Shown piece after piece: positions 1-8,949 of a DNA stretch of 64,000 nt. Both the position numbers and the translations under genes were made by a program. The DNA is from Pedobacter kyungheensis (GTDB lineage Bacteria > Bacteroidota > Bacteroidia > Sphingobacteriales > Sphingobacteriaceae), in assembly GCF_000812965.1 (NCBI RefSeq), contig NZ_JSYN01000002.1, positions 62,001-126,000 on the forward strand, given 5' to 3'. The notes under the pieces were generated by a model, which had not been told where the DNA came from, did no database searches, and saw only the letters and a program-made list of their open reading frames with translations. The number at the start of each line of letters is the position of its first letter. The first letter of the stretch is position 1.

Positions 1-760
1 CTACACCGAAACAAGCTGCATAGGCAATGGTTAAAATCCAGGTACGGTAATCTTTTGCGGCAATTAAGAATGTGTTTTCCGTACTTTTTACATTCTCGTC
101 TTTAATGTTTTTAAAATCTCCCTGCGGGCTATCGAGCGTGTAACGGTTATAGAGGAAAGCGCAAATTAAAAGCATTACCCCCGGGAAAATCATGGCATAA
201 CGCCAGCTGTCTTCGGTGCTGCAAAAGCCTAAAGCGGTAAAAGCAGAAGCAATTAATGGCATAAATAAATTGGCCGCACCACCACCTGCATTGCCAAAAC
301 CTCCGGCTGTAGCATTGGCAGTTCCTTTAATGTTTGGTGCAAACATAATAGAGGTGTGGAATTGGGTAATTACAAATGATGCGCCGATTACGCCAATAGC
401 CAGGCGGAAAAGCAAGAAAGAGGTGTAAGATTGGCTGGTACCAATTAACAATACCGGGATGGCGCAAAGCACCAGTAGCCAGGTATAAATAAGTTTTGGA
501 CCAAATTTATCAATCAGTCTTCCGATTAACAGGCGGGCAATAATGGTGGCCGATACCGATGCAATCTGGATATTGCCAACCTGATCTTTGGTTAAGTGTA
601 ATTGCTCGCGGGCGATTTTCATGAGTGGCGCCATTCCGAACCAGGCAAAAAAGCAAAAGAAAAAAGTAAGCCAGGTAATGTGGAAGGTTTTCATCTGTAC
701 GCCTTTAAGCGAAAAGATGTTCAGTTTATCTAAAGGTTTGGGGCTAAGGTTAGTTGTCAT
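1..760 (-). CDS. narK: NarK-type nitrate/nitrite MFS transporter, 3' end missing
   Basis: An open frame runs from an ATG at 760 leftward off the window edge, giving about 253 residues of the N-terminal part. It begins MTTNLSPKPLDKLNIFSLKG and then shows the alternating hydrophobic helices of a major facilitator protein. The stretch around residues 90-140 contains FVITQFHTSIMFAPNIKGTA followed by a glycine/alanine-rich GGFGNAGGGAANL segment, which matches the nitrate signature of the NNP/NarK family. It lies last in a minus-strand run nirB-nirD-small secreted protein-narK, 37 bases after the small protein, so it should import nitrate or nitrite for assimilation. The C-terminal half is outside the window. 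Confidence 0.88.
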   Translation of the reverse strand, partial: MTTNLSPKPLDKLNIFSLKGVQMKTFHITWLTFFFCFFAWFGMAPLMKIAREQLHLTKDQVGNIQIASVSATIIARLLIGRLIDKFGPKLIYTWLLVLCAIPVLLIGTSQSYTSFLLFRLAIGVIGASFVITQFHTSIMFAPNIKGTANATAGGFGNAGGGAANLFMPLIASAFTALGFCSTEDSWRYAMIFPGVMLLICAFLYNRYTLDSPQGDFKNIKDENVKSTENTFLIAAKDYRTWILTIAYAACFGV

Positions 761-797
761 GATGTTCAGTTTAGCGTGGTCAATTCAATACTTCGGG

Positions 798-1193
798 TTA
801 AAATTTATAGCCAAGTCCAAAACCCGGGTTCCATTCGCCATTTTTTGTGGCTGTTTTGGCGTTATAATATAATGGTACCTGAACAGCAAGATGACGGAAA
901 GCTGCTGTTAAGCCGAAACCGAGGTTAGGGGTTAGTGCCGAGTTTTTGGTAGCGCCAGCGGCAACCTTATCTTCCTTGATTCTTAAACTGGGAAGCATCC
1001 CGAGTAAAACTGTGTATGGTTTTTTGCTGAACTTAATGCAGGGCCCTGTACAATTGATAAAAGCGCCATGATCAACGTATCCGGCAGTTAAAATGCCTTC
1101 AAATAAAACGACTTTAGTTTGTGCTTTGGCTGAAAAAAAGAACATAGTGAGTACCAGGCAGCTTGTAAAAGCTACACGATTATTAAATTTCAT
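798..1193 (-). CDS. small secreted protein of unknown function in the nitrite reductase operon
   Basis: The product is 131 aa. Residues 1-24 form a signal peptide (MKFNNRV, a hydrophobic core, then SAKAQ as the cleavage region). The mature part has two cysteines four residues apart (CTGPC, about 48-52), several glycine-rich beta-like strands and a C-terminal GLGYKF ending in phenylalanine, which is typical of small outer-membrane barrels. I do not recognise a named domain. It sits between nirD and narK on the same strand with gaps of 50 and 37 bases, so it is probably co-transcribed and may help nitrate or nitrite cross the outer membrane. That role is inferred only from position and the barrel-like ending. 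Confidence 0.7.
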   Translation of the reverse strand: MKFNNRVAFTSCLVLTMFFFSAKAQTKVVLFEGILTAGYVDHGAFINCTGPCIKFSKKPYTVLLGMLPSLRIKEDKVAAGATKNSALTPNLGFGLTAAFRHLAVQVPLYYNAKTATKNGEWNPGFGLGYKF

Positions 1194-1243
1194 GTTGGTT
1201 TGGTTTGAGTTTAAATTAGGTTGTTTTCTCTTAATGGGTTAGT

Positions 1244-1594
1244 TTAAGATTTTGGGACCGTTCCCACGTAAACTGTTCCGTTTTCTACTTTAACAGGGTA
1301 TGTTTTAATGGCGCATTCGTCGCCGCTTAAGCATTCACCGGTGTTTAACGAAAACGTTTTTTTATGAAAAGGGCAGGCTACCTTAGGTTCGTCGGTAATT
1401 GAGCCAATCATTCCACGGCTTAATGCCATTTGTTTTTTGTGCGGGCACTCATTTTGTGTGGCGTACCACTCATTTCTTCTGGTAAAATAGAATAACGCAA
1501 TTTGCTCTTCACCGTGTTTTACACATACCCCTCCATTTTCTACTGCGTCTTCAACACGACATGCGGCTAACCAGTTGTTTGTTGATTCTGTCAT
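1244..1594 (-). CDS. nirD: nitrite reductase [NAD(P)H] small subunit
   Basis: This 116-aa Rieske-like protein is the small subunit of assimilatory NAD(P)H nitrite reductase, which reduces nitrite to ammonium in the cytoplasm. A Rieske ligand pattern is visible as CPHKKQ near residue 46 and CPFHKKTF near residue 73; some NirD proteins lack the cluster ligands, but here the Cys-X-His and Cys-X-X-His pairs appear intact. It follows nirB by 43 bases on the minus strand, the usual gene order, and precedes the small secreted protein. The first ATG fits the family length (about 105-120 aa). Confidence 0.92.
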   Translation of the reverse strand: MTESTNNWLAACRVEDAVENGGVCVKHGEEQIALFYFTRRNEWYATQNECPHKKQMALSRGMIGSITDEPKVACPFHKKTFSLNTGECLSGDECAIKTYPVKVENGTVYVGTVPKS

Positions 1595-1637
1595 AAGATT
1601 AAGTTTAAATTGAAAATTGTTGGTTAATTATATTTGG

Positions 1638-4148
1638 TTAGACTATTTTCCATTCAGCGGTTCTTTTTTGTCCGCGCATTTCTACAAATTCGATCGAAGG
1701 ATCTTTCTCTTCGGGCGCATTAACAAAATGAGAGAAGCGTTTTCTGATCGCCGGGTTCTCTACTGCTTCTTTCCATTCGCATTTGTATGAGCTGATCAGT
1801 TTTTCTATTTCATGCTCCCATTGTTTGGCCATGCCTAAGCTATCGTTAACAATTACATTCCGCAGGTAATCGATACCGCCTTCCATTTTATTTAACCAGG
1901 TTGCGGTTCTGGTCAATGGATCGGCTGTGCGGATATAGAACATCAGGAACCTATCAATGTATTTAATGCAGGTTTCGCTATCTAAATCGGTTGCCAGCAG
2001 GAGGGCGTGCTGCGGTTTGCTGCCGCCGTTGCCACATACATATAAATTCCAGCCTTTTTCGGTGGCAATAATGCCGAAATCTTTACTTTGTGCTTCAGCA
2101 CATTCTCTGATACAGCCACTAACTGCCGATTTAAATTTGTGTGGGGCGCGAATGCCTCTGTATCTTTCTTCAATGCGAATGGCAAAACTTACGCTGTCGT
2201 GCAATCCAAATCTGCACCAGGTGCTCCCTACGCAGCTTTTTACTGTCCTTAATCCTTTTCCGTAAGCATGACCGCTTTCAAAGCCGGCCGCAATCAGTTC
2301 TTCCCAGATTACAGGCAGGTCGTTCAGGTGTGCACCAAACAAATCAATACGCTGACCTCCGGTTATTTTGGTGTATAGGTTGTATTTCTTGGCTACTTCG
2401 CCAATCACGATTAATTTTTCCGGCGTTATTTCTCCACCCGGTATGCGTGGTACTACTGAATATGAGCCTCCTTTTTGGATATTGGCTAAAAAGCGGTCGT
2501 TGCTATCTTGTGCCACATCATTTCCTTTTTTAAGGATCATTTCGTTCCAAAGACTGGCCAGAATTGATGATACCAATGGCTTACATACCTCGCAACCATC
2601 GTTTTCGCCTAAAGCGGTGAGTACCTCGTCGTAGCTTTTCAATTCATGGATATGGATAAGATCGTAAAGCTCCTGTCTGCTGTAGTTGAAGTGCTCGCAG
2701 ATTACATTTTTAATGTATTTACCTTGCGATTTTAGGGTGTGGTTCAATAAATCTTTCACCATCGGCATGCAGCCACCACAACCTGTACCTGCTTTGGTGC
2801 ATTTTTTTACATCATCTATGTTTTCGCATCCGCCATCGGTAACCGAAGCGCAAATGTCGCCTTTGCTTACACCTTCGCAGCTGCAGATCAGTGCACTATC
2901 AGGCAAGCTGGTAATGCCAGCACCCGCAGGTTCGCTTCCGCCACGTGCGCCCAGGATAAGTTCTTCCGGGTCTTCGGGTAACGCGATTTTATTGATTGCG
3001 GTTTGCAAGAGCATGTTGTATGCTGATGCATCTCCGATTAATATACCTCCCAGAAGGTATTGTCCGTCGTTACTTACATTGATTCGTTTGTAAACACCTT
3101 TATGCTTGTTTTCGAAAATAATGGTGCGGCAATCCGGTTCGGTAATAAAGTTATCGCCAAAGCTGGCTACATCAATACCAATGAGTTTCAGTTTGGTACT
3201 CATGTCAAAACTGCTGAAGCTTTTATTCCCTGCGCAGAGGTTGGTGGCTAAAACTTCGGCCATTTCATAGCCTGGTGCTACCAATCCGTAAATCATTCCT
3301 TCAAACAAGGCGCATTCGCCGATCGCAAATATGGCCGGGTCGCTGGTTTGCATTTTCTCGTCAACTACAATGCCTCCCCGTGCACCAACTTCAATTCCAC
3401 AGGCTTTTGCCAATTCGTCTCTCGGTTTAATACCCGCCGAAATTACCAGCATGTCGGCCTCTAATGAAGTATCGTCGCTAAATTTTAATGCTGTAATCTT
3501 ACCTTCGCCTTCGATATTGGAGGTATTCTTATTTAAGTGGATCTGTAAACCAAGGTCAGTTAATTTCGATTTTAACATATCACTGCCTGCGGCATCAATT
3601 TGCCTGGGCATTAAGCGCGGTGCAAATTCAATGATATTGGTTTTGTCGATTCCTAAATCTATCAGTGCTTTTGCAGCTTCCAGGCCAAGTAGTCCGCCGC
3701 CTATAACAGAAGCTGTTTTTGCTTTTTTTGCATATGCGCTAATCAGGTCGAGATCTTCGATTGTGCGGTACACAAAAACACCTTCTTTTTCTATGCCCGG
3801 AATATTCGGAACAAAGGCGCCCGAGCCTGTTGCGAAAACCAATATGTCATAAGTGTAATCTAAACCATTGCCAGTATATACCTTTTGTTGTTCGCGATCT
3901 ATTTTAACTACAGGGTTATTTAAAAAGAGGGTAATATTTTGTTCCTGGTACCAGTTTTCGGTAGAAAGCGAAAGATCATCAGCAGTTTTACCATTAAAGT
4001 ATTCGCTCAGGTGAACCCTGTCGTAGGCTCTGCGTGGTTCTTCTCCAAAAACGATAAGATTAAAGGAAGATGTTTTTGATCTCAGTTTCTCGCAGAACTT
4101 ATATCCCACCATTCCATTTCCGATTACGATTATTTGTGGTTCTTTCAT
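1638..4148 (-). CDS. nirB: nitrite reductase [NAD(P)H] large subunit
   Basis: The 836-aa protein is the large subunit of assimilatory nitrite reductase. An N-terminal FAD/NAD-binding module (about 1-310) starts IIVIGNGMVGYKFCEKL and has a second nucleotide loop GGGLLGLEAA. A BFD-like [2Fe-2S] segment follows at about 420-470 (CSCEGV, CGGCMP). The C-terminal half is the nitrite/sulfite reductase ferredoxin-like and siroheme/4Fe-4S region, with the cluster cysteines in CVGSTWC and CIRECAEAQ and a late CGNGG. Length and domain order match the family. It heads the minus-strand operon with nirD and narK and is divergent from the siroheme gene cobA, which supplies its cofactor. Confidence 0.96.
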   Translation of the reverse strand: MKEPQIIVIGNGMVGYKFCEKLRSKTSSFNLIVFGEEPRRAYDRVHLSEYFNGKTADDLSLSTENWYQEQNITLFLNNPVVKIDREQQKVYTGNGLDYTYDILVFATGSGAFVPNIPGIEKEGVFVYRTIEDLDLISAYAKKAKTASVIGGGLLGLEAAKALIDLGIDKTNIIEFAPRLMPRQIDAAGSDMLKSKLTDLGLQIHLNKNTSNIEGEGKITALKFSDDTSLEADMLVISAGIKPRDELAKACGIEVGARGGIVVDEKMQTSDPAIFAIGECALFEGMIYGLVAPGYEMAEVLATNLCAGNKSFSSFDMSTKLKLIGIDVASFGDNFITEPDCRTIIFENKHKGVYKRINVSNDGQYLLGGILIGDASAYNMLLQTAINKIALPEDPEELILGARGGSEPAGAGITSLPDSALICSCEGVSKGDICASVTDGGCENIDDVKKCTKAGTGCGGCMPMVKDLLNHTLKSQGKYIKNVICEHFNYSRQELYDLIHIHELKSYDEVLTALGENDGCEVCKPLVSSILASLWNEMILKKGNDVAQDSNDRFLANIQKGGSYSVVPRIPGGEITPEKLIVIGEVAKKYNLYTKITGGQRIDLFGAHLNDLPVIWEELIAAGFESGHAYGKGLRTVKSCVGSTWCRFGLHDSVSFAIRIEERYRGIRAPHKFKSAVSGCIRECAEAQSKDFGIIATEKGWNLYVCGNGGSKPQHALLLATDLDSETCIKYIDRFLMFYIRTADPLTRTATWLNKMEGGIDYLRNVIVNDSLGMAKQWEHEIEKLISSYKCEWKEAVENPAIRKRFSHFVNAPEEKDPSIEFVEMRGQKRTAEWKIV

Positions 4149-4309
4149 AAATCTTGAAGGTATATTGTGTTTATGGTATATTTTTTTTAGTTGTTTGGTT
4201 GTTTTGTCGTGTTTTTACAGGTTTTTTATGTTTAAAATATATAATATTTAATAATTATATGATTTTTGATATTCAAATATAGGTTAAAAATGATTTAAAA
4301 GTTGTTTTA

Positions 4310-4327
4310 TTGTGATTTTTATCATAA
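4310..4327. promoter_or_regulatory. Crp/Fnr-like palindrome between nirB and cobA
   Basis: The 18-bp sequence has arms TTGTGAT and ATCATAA around TTTT; seven of eight outer positions pair, including the T/A at each end. It resembles the TGTGA-N6-TCACA and TTGAT-N4-ATCAA sites of Crp/Fnr-family regulators. It lies 64 bases before cobA and 162 bases before nirB in a very AT-rich 242-base divergent region, so one regulator could control both siroheme synthesis and nitrite reduction. The regulator is not in the window. Confidence 0.45.
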
Positions 4328-4390
4328 AATATTTAATTTTTTAGTAAATTTTAATTAATTTTATGATTAAATAGTTAAAACATTAAAATT

Positions 4391-5155
4391 ATGAATCAAA
4401 AAACGGGAGATTTTGGAGTTTTTATAATGGGTGGAGGCCCTGGTGATCCTGAATTGATCACTATGAAAGCATTTAATGTGTTAAAAAGAGCAGAAGTTAT
4501 ACTATATGATAACTTAAGTAATGAAAAATTGCTTGATATCGCGCCAAAAACATGTAAAATGATCTATGTTGGTAAACAACCTTATCAGGAATATACTCCA
4601 CAGGAGAAAATAAATGAATTAATTGTAGAAAATGCACATCAATATCAGGTAGTAGTACGTTTAAAGGGTGGTGATCCCTTTATTTTTGGTCGTGGTTTTG
4701 AAGAATTGATTTATGCAGAAGCCCGTGGCATCAAATGTCACTATATTCCGGGGATAAGCAGTATGCAGGGCGCAGGTTTTATCGATGTTCCTTTAACGCA
4801 TCGGGGTATTAGCGAAAGTGTTTGGATATTAACCGGAACTAAGAAAGACGGAAGTTTGACGGAAGATTTGAAATGCGCGATGAAAAGTTCTGCTACTGTA
4901 GTGATTTATATGGGCATGAAAAAGGTGGCCGAAATTTCTAAAGCGTATTGCGATGCAGGTTTAGGTACTATGCCGGCGGCAATTATTCAGCATGCCACTC
5001 TTCCGCATCAGAAACAGGTAGTGTGTTTGGCTAATAATTTACAGGAAGCTGCCGAAGAAGCTGGTTTAACCTATCCTGCTATTATTATTATCGGTAATGT
5101 AGTACAGGCAAAAGCTTATGCTGCTTTGCATCAGTCTGATTTGTTGTCGGCCTAG
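4391..5155 (+). CDS. cobA: uroporphyrinogen-III C-methyltransferase
   Basis: The 254-aa SAM-dependent enzyme methylates uroporphyrinogen III at C-2 and C-7 to give precorrin-2, the first step to siroheme. The tetrapyrrole methylase fold is clear: GGGPGDPELITMKA (about 14-27), VRLKGGDPFIFGRG (about 88-101) and the PGISS motif near 120. It is the stand-alone SUMT type, without a fused CysG dehydrogenase/ferrochelatase domain. It is divergent from nirB, whose siroheme it serves, and likely shares a regulator with it. The ATG at 4391 follows an A/T-rich leader without a Shine-Dalgarno sequence, normal for this phylum. Confidence 0.93.
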   Translation: MNQKTGDFGVFIMGGGPGDPELITMKAFNVLKRAEVILYDNLSNEKLLDIAPKTCKMIYVGKQPYQEYTPQEKINELIVENAHQYQVVVRLKGGDPFIFGRGFEELIYAEARGIKCHYIPGISSMQGAGFIDVPLTHRGISESVWILTGTKKDGSLTEDLKCAMKSSATVVIYMGMKKVAEISKAYCDAGLGTMPAAIIQHATLPHQKQVVCLANNLQEAAEEAGLTYPAIIIIGNVVQAKAYAALHQSDLLSA

Positions 5156-5591
5156 GTAGAGAGGATCAAGGTTTCTGTTTAAGGTGATTTCAATCTTGAG
5201 GAAAACTTGTTGTATAGAGTAAATGTATATTTGTTTGTCCTGCCGGACGGGCTTTCTTTTTGGTGTCAAAAAGAAACAAAAAACATCGGCTGAAAATTTT
5301 TCTTTTAAAAGTTAGTGCTTAGGCATAATCAATGCAATCCGAAAAATTTGTTAGGCCGAATTTAAGTAGAACGAAGATACCGTACTTTGGCCAAGTTGGA
5401 TGCTTCAGTAAAGCCTCTAGTTGTAAAGTATGATAGTGTAGAGGATTCAAAGTCTTAATTTTCTTAACTGCTTAATGGTTTCGAAATAAGCTTAATTGTT
5501 CTTATTTGGCTTTTATGGTTATAGCTGATGACTCATGGCTGATAGCTTGATATACAAAAGCTTAGTTGTTTAATGGTTTCAAAATGAGCAT
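5156..5591. other. gene-free stretch with a hairpin and a diverged direct repeat
   Basis: No convincing coding sequence was seen in this 436-base gap. It holds an inverted repeat at 5253-5276 (arms TTTCTTTTTG and CAAAAAGAAA, loop GTGT, 10 perfect pairs), a phrase duplicated at 5464-5491 and 5562-5589 (23 of 28 positions identical, both containing TTAATGGTTTC), and a short self-similar phrase with repeated GCTGAT near 5525-5548. These look like dispersed intergenic repeats rather than functional genes. The 5253 hairpin could also end cobA transcripts, although no long T run follows. Confidence 0.5.
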
Positions 5592-5621
5592 AAAAAAGCC
5601 CGCAAAGTTTAGCTTGCAGGC
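5592..5621 (-). terminator. rho-independent terminator of the fucosidase gene
   Basis: On the minus strand the arms GCCTGCAA and TTGCGGGC (one G-U pair) are followed by six T, 24 bases after the fucosidase stop codon. Confidence 0.8.
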
Positions 5622-5644
5622 CCGATCATTAACATTAATTTGGG

Positions 5645-6994
5645 TTAATTTAATATCAATTCTATTACTGGTATTTCGAAGTTTGGTTTTTTCTTCGGTA
5701 ATTTTAAAACCAGGCTGTTGCCTTTCGATTTTTCAGCATCAACCTGAAGTTCTGAGTTATCATGTAAAAACTGAGCATACTTAACTTTGTCTTTGTATCC
5801 TTCTAAAGCAATGTTGCCTGTATTAGGGTATTCGAACAGGTGGACATATAAACGCTTCGTATCTTTGTTATAAGTAAGTCTTGTACCTTCGGCTGCTTTA
5901 AAATCTGATGGTGCAAAAGTGCAGTGGTATATCGATTTTGAGTTGGCGTGCATCCATATGCCCAAGCTATCTAATGCTGTTTCAGCTCTGTAATCAAATT
6001 CGCCACGCGCAGTTGGCCCTACATTTAACAATAAATTGCCACCATTGGCTACCGATGTGATTAATAAATCCAATAATTTTCTGTTGCTTTTCCACGTATT
6101 TTCATCGCGGTGGTAACCCCACGATCCGGAGAAGGTTTGGCAGGTTTCCCATACTTTGCCACGGTATTTTTCCAATTCTTTCGGACCTACCTGCTCAGGA
6201 GTTTCAAAATCGGTACCGTCTTCATAATCATTTAAATCTAAACGATTGTCTACAATAATACCCGGCTGCAATTTTCTGATTTGTTTAAGCAATTCAACTG
6301 ATCCCCAGTCGTCTTTACCTTTGCCATATTTGCCAGGGTAAGAAAAATCAGCCCAAAGGATATCTATTTTACCATATTTAGTCAGGAGTTCGGTTACCTG
6401 ATTATATAAGTATTTGCGGTATTTGGCCATGTCTCTGCCTTTGTTTAAGGCTGCATATGCCTCTTCCGAGTCTTTTGCTGGTCTTAGCGGGTGAACATTA
6501 TCGATTGTGAAATCGGGATGATGCCAGTCAATCAACGAATAGTAAAAACCGACTTTAATTCCTTCAGCACGGAAAGCGTCAACAAATTCTCTTACCAGAT
6601 CTCTTTTTGCCTGTGTATTGGTGGCTTTATAATCGGTGTATTTGCTGTCAAAAAGTGTAAAGCCTTCGTGGTGCTTGGTGGTTAAAACGGCATATTTCAT
6701 ACCTGCAGCTTTTGCTTCTTTAGCCCATTGTTTAGGGTTAAACAAATCGGGATTAAACTGATCGAAATATTTTTGATAGTTTTCATTGGTGATGTGCTCA
6801 TAGTTTCTCACCCATTCGTGGCGGGCAGGTAGTGCATATAAGCCCCAGTGAATGAACATGCCAAAACGGGCATCTGTCCACCATTCCATTCTTTTGGTTT
6901 TTTCGGCAGCGGTTTCATTGCCAAGCCGTTTTTGTGCTGAGCCCGTTAAGGCCAGGTTAAGCGATAATAAAGTGAGTAAAATTGTTTTTTTCAT
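5645..6994 (-). CDS. secreted alpha-L-fucosidase, GH29
   Basis: The 449-aa protein has a signal peptide (MKKTILLTLLSLNLALTGSA, then Q) and a GH29 catalytic domain. Conserved family segments are visible: RFGMFIHWGLYALPARHEW (about 43-61), TKHHEGF (106-112) and KIDILWADFSYPG, where D216 fits the catalytic nucleophile. A short C-terminal beta domain follows from about 370. The enzyme should release terminal L-fucose from glycans in the periplasm or outside the cell. It stands alone without SusC/SusD neighbours and has its own terminator. Residues K101 to L104 (KYAVLT) also match the family. Confidence 0.92.
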   Translation of the reverse strand: MKKTILLTLLSLNLALTGSAQKRLGNETAAEKTKRMEWWTDARFGMFIHWGLYALPARHEWVRNYEHITNENYQKYFDQFNPDLFNPKQWAKEAKAAGMKYAVLTTKHHEGFTLFDSKYTDYKATNTQAKRDLVREFVDAFRAEGIKVGFYYSLIDWHHPDFTIDNVHPLRPAKDSEEAYAALNKGRDMAKYRKYLYNQVTELLTKYGKIDILWADFSYPGKYGKGKDDWGSVELLKQIRKLQPGIIVDNRLDLNDYEDGTDFETPEQVGPKELEKYRGKVWETCQTFSGSWGYHRDENTWKSNRKLLDLLITSVANGGNLLLNVGPTARGEFDYRAETALDSLGIWMHANSKSIYHCTFAPSDFKAAEGTRLTYNKDTKRLYVHLFEYPNTGNIALEGYKDKVKYAQFLHDNSELQVDAEKSKGNSLVLKLPKKKPNFEIPVIELILN

Positions 6995-7199
6995 TGTGTG
7001 ATTTGGTTAGGAATGTGAAAAACTAATTTAAAGAGGTATAGCTGATCAAAATAATCGGATTTGAGCAAATGATTAAGCTAAATTACCCTACTGCTGACAA
7101 ATAGGAGACTGGTAGGATTAAATGAAATTTTGATTGTAAAACTTTGGGCTTTGTATGCTTGTTTGTTTTAAAAGATACATTAAAACAGATAATAGGGCT

Positions 7200-8051
7200 A
7201 TGAAAACTCAAAAAACACCTGCAAAACAAAATAAGCAACCCGGTATAGAAGCTAAAATGGATCCCCAACCTGAGGTAATTAAAGAAAATTATAAAGCGGC
7301 AGGAAAGCTTGAAAATAGAGTGGCTTTAATAACCGGTGGCGATAGCGGTATTGGGCGTGCGGTTGCCGTACATTTTGCCGCAGAGGGTGCAGATATTGCC
7401 ATTGTATATTTAAATGAAGATGTTGATGCCAAAGCAACCCAAAAAATGGTTGAAACTGCAGGCAAAAGCTGTCTTTTAATAAAAGGGGATGTAAAGAAAC
7501 CCGCATTTTGTAAAAAGGCAGTTGATGCAGTAATTAAAAAGTTTGGTAAGATAAATATCCTGGTTAATAATGCAGCTATTCAGGTGCCGCAAAAAGATCC
7601 CAATAAAATTGATAACAAACAGCTCGATGAAACTTTCCGCACCAATATATATGGCTATTTTTATTTTGCCAACGAAGTTCTGGAACATTTCGGAGCTGGT
7701 GATACCATTATTAATACTACTTCGGTTACAGCTTACCGTTCCTCACCAAACCTGATCGATTATTCATCAACCAAAGGCGCTATTACTTCTTTTACCCGTT
7801 CGCTGGCTACCAATCTGGCTAAAAGTGGTATCAGGGTTAATGCAGTGGCTCCCGGCCCGGTTTGGACGCCACTCATTGTATCAACATTTGATAAAGAAAA
7901 AATTAAATCGTTCGGGATCGAAACTGCAATGGAAAGGGCAGGGCAACCGTCAGAGCTTGGACCGGCTTATGTGTTTCTGGCTTCTGATGATGCTTCTTAC
8001 ATTACCGGGCAGGTAATACATGTAAACGGTGGCGAAGTGGTTAATGGTTAA
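7200..8051 (+). CDS. SDR-family oxidoreductase, YhdF/YhxC type
   Basis: A short-chain dehydrogenase of 283 aa from the ATG at 7200. An upstream in-frame ATG at 7155 adds 15 unrelated residues; the shorter start begins MKTQKTPAKQNKQPGIEAKM, which matches the polar N-terminal extension with a PQP phrase seen in the glucose/ribitol-dehydrogenase-like subgroup. The NAD(P) loop is TGGDSGIGRAV, the structural motif is NNAA, and the catalytic Tyr-X3-Lys is YSSTK with a Ser upstream in TTSVTAY. The substrate cannot be told from sequence. It precedes the potassium channel by 24 bases and may be co-transcribed. Members of this subgroup often accompany stress genes. Confidence 0.85.
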   Translation: MKTQKTPAKQNKQPGIEAKMDPQPEVIKENYKAAGKLENRVALITGGDSGIGRAVAVHFAAEGADIAIVYLNEDVDAKATQKMVETAGKSCLLIKGDVKKPAFCKKAVDAVIKKFGKINILVNNAAIQVPQKDPNKIDNKQLDETFRTNIYGYFYFANEVLEHFGAGDTIINTTSVTAYRSSPNLIDYSSTKGAITSFTRSLATNLAKSGIRVNAVAPGPVWTPLIVSTFDKEKIKSFGIETAMERAGQPSELGPAYVFLASDDASYITGQVIHVNGGEVVNG

Positions 8052-8075
8052 TTCTGTATCTTAGCTAAAAACTAC

Positions 8076-8900
8076 ATGGCATCACTTGCTCCTAAAGATT
8101 GGCGTTTTAAACTTCATGAGATTATTTACGAATCAAATACTCCGGCAGGCAAAGCTTTTGATGTTGGGCTTTTAATTGCTATTTTCTCCAGTATTATAGT
8201 CGTGATGCTCGATAGTGTAGCCAGCATCCATCAGCACTACGGCAAGCTTTTTAATGTGATGGAGTGGATTTTTGCTGCGCTCTTTACTCTCGAATATATT
8301 TTGAGGCTTATCAGTATCCGCAAACCGCTCAGGTATGTATTTAGTCCGTTGGGAATTATTGATATGATTGCGTTATTGCCATCTTATCTAAGTATTTTCT
8401 TTGCAGGTGCGCAATCTTTGCTCGTGTTTAGGGCGTTACGTTTATTGCGGGTTTTCAGGATTTTTAAACTTGGACATTTTTTAACTGAAATTAATTTTTT
8501 AACCCAGGCTTTAAAAAATAGCGTCCGCAAGATCAGCATTTTCCTGCTTACAGTTTTAACCATTACCGTTATCCTTGGTTCGGTAATGTATCTGGTAGAA
8601 AAACGCGAAAATGGCTTTTCTAATATTCCTGAAAGCATATACTGGGCCATTGTTACCATTACAACAGTAGGTTATGGCGATATTTCGCCCATTACCCCAT
8701 TAGGCAAATTTGTGGCTTCTGTTGTGATGTTGATTGGTTATGCCATTATTGCTGTACCTACAGGTATTATAACGCATGATATTGCGATGGCTGCAAAGCA
8801 TAAAAAAGAATTGCCCGAATCGTGCCCCAGTTGCAGCAGGGAAGGGCATGATAGCGATGCCTTGTTTTGTAAATATTGCGGAGCATCGTTATTCAGATAA
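8076..8900 (+). CDS. voltage-gated potassium channel with C-terminal zinc ribbon
   Basis: The 274-aa protein is a six-helix ion channel. An S4-like helix with regularly spaced arginines lies at 119-131 (RALRLLRVFRIFK), and the pore filter TTVGYGD is at 196-202, specifying potassium. After the last helix (about 212-232) comes a short tail with four cysteines in CPSC (250-253) and CKYC (265-268), a rubredoxin-like zinc ribbon. Kv-like bacterial channels of this size are common, but a zinc ribbon tail is less so. The ATG at 8076 is 24 bases after the SDR stop. A convergent hairpin follows at 8906. Confidence 0.9.
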   Translation: MASLAPKDWRFKLHEIIYESNTPAGKAFDVGLLIAIFSSIIVVMLDSVASIHQHYGKLFNVMEWIFAALFTLEYILRLISIRKPLRYVFSPLGIIDMIALLPSYLSIFFAGAQSLLVFRALRLLRVFRIFKLGHFLTEINFLTQALKNSVRKISIFLLTVLTITVILGSVMYLVEKRENGFSNIPESIYWAIVTITTVGYGDISPITPLGKFVASVVMLIGYAIIAVPTGIITHDIAMAAKHKKELPESCPSCSREGHDSDALFCKYCGASLFR

Positions 8901-8932
8901 AAAAAATGCCAGATTGTTTATGGTCTGGCATT
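8899..8932 (-). terminator. terminator between the channel and the acidic protein gene
   Basis: Arms ATGCCAGA (8906-8913) and TCTGGCAT (8924-8931) pair perfectly. On the minus strand the stem is followed by a run of T (8899-8905), so it ends the acidic-protein transcript and may act for the channel gene too. Confidence 0.7.
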
Positions 8933-8949
8933 GCTTAACTGGATTTGTT

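Noticed and set aside
7155..7199. Extended start of the SDR at 7200
   Set aside because: The extra 15 residues are unlike the family and the ATG at 7200 gives the usual polar N-terminus.
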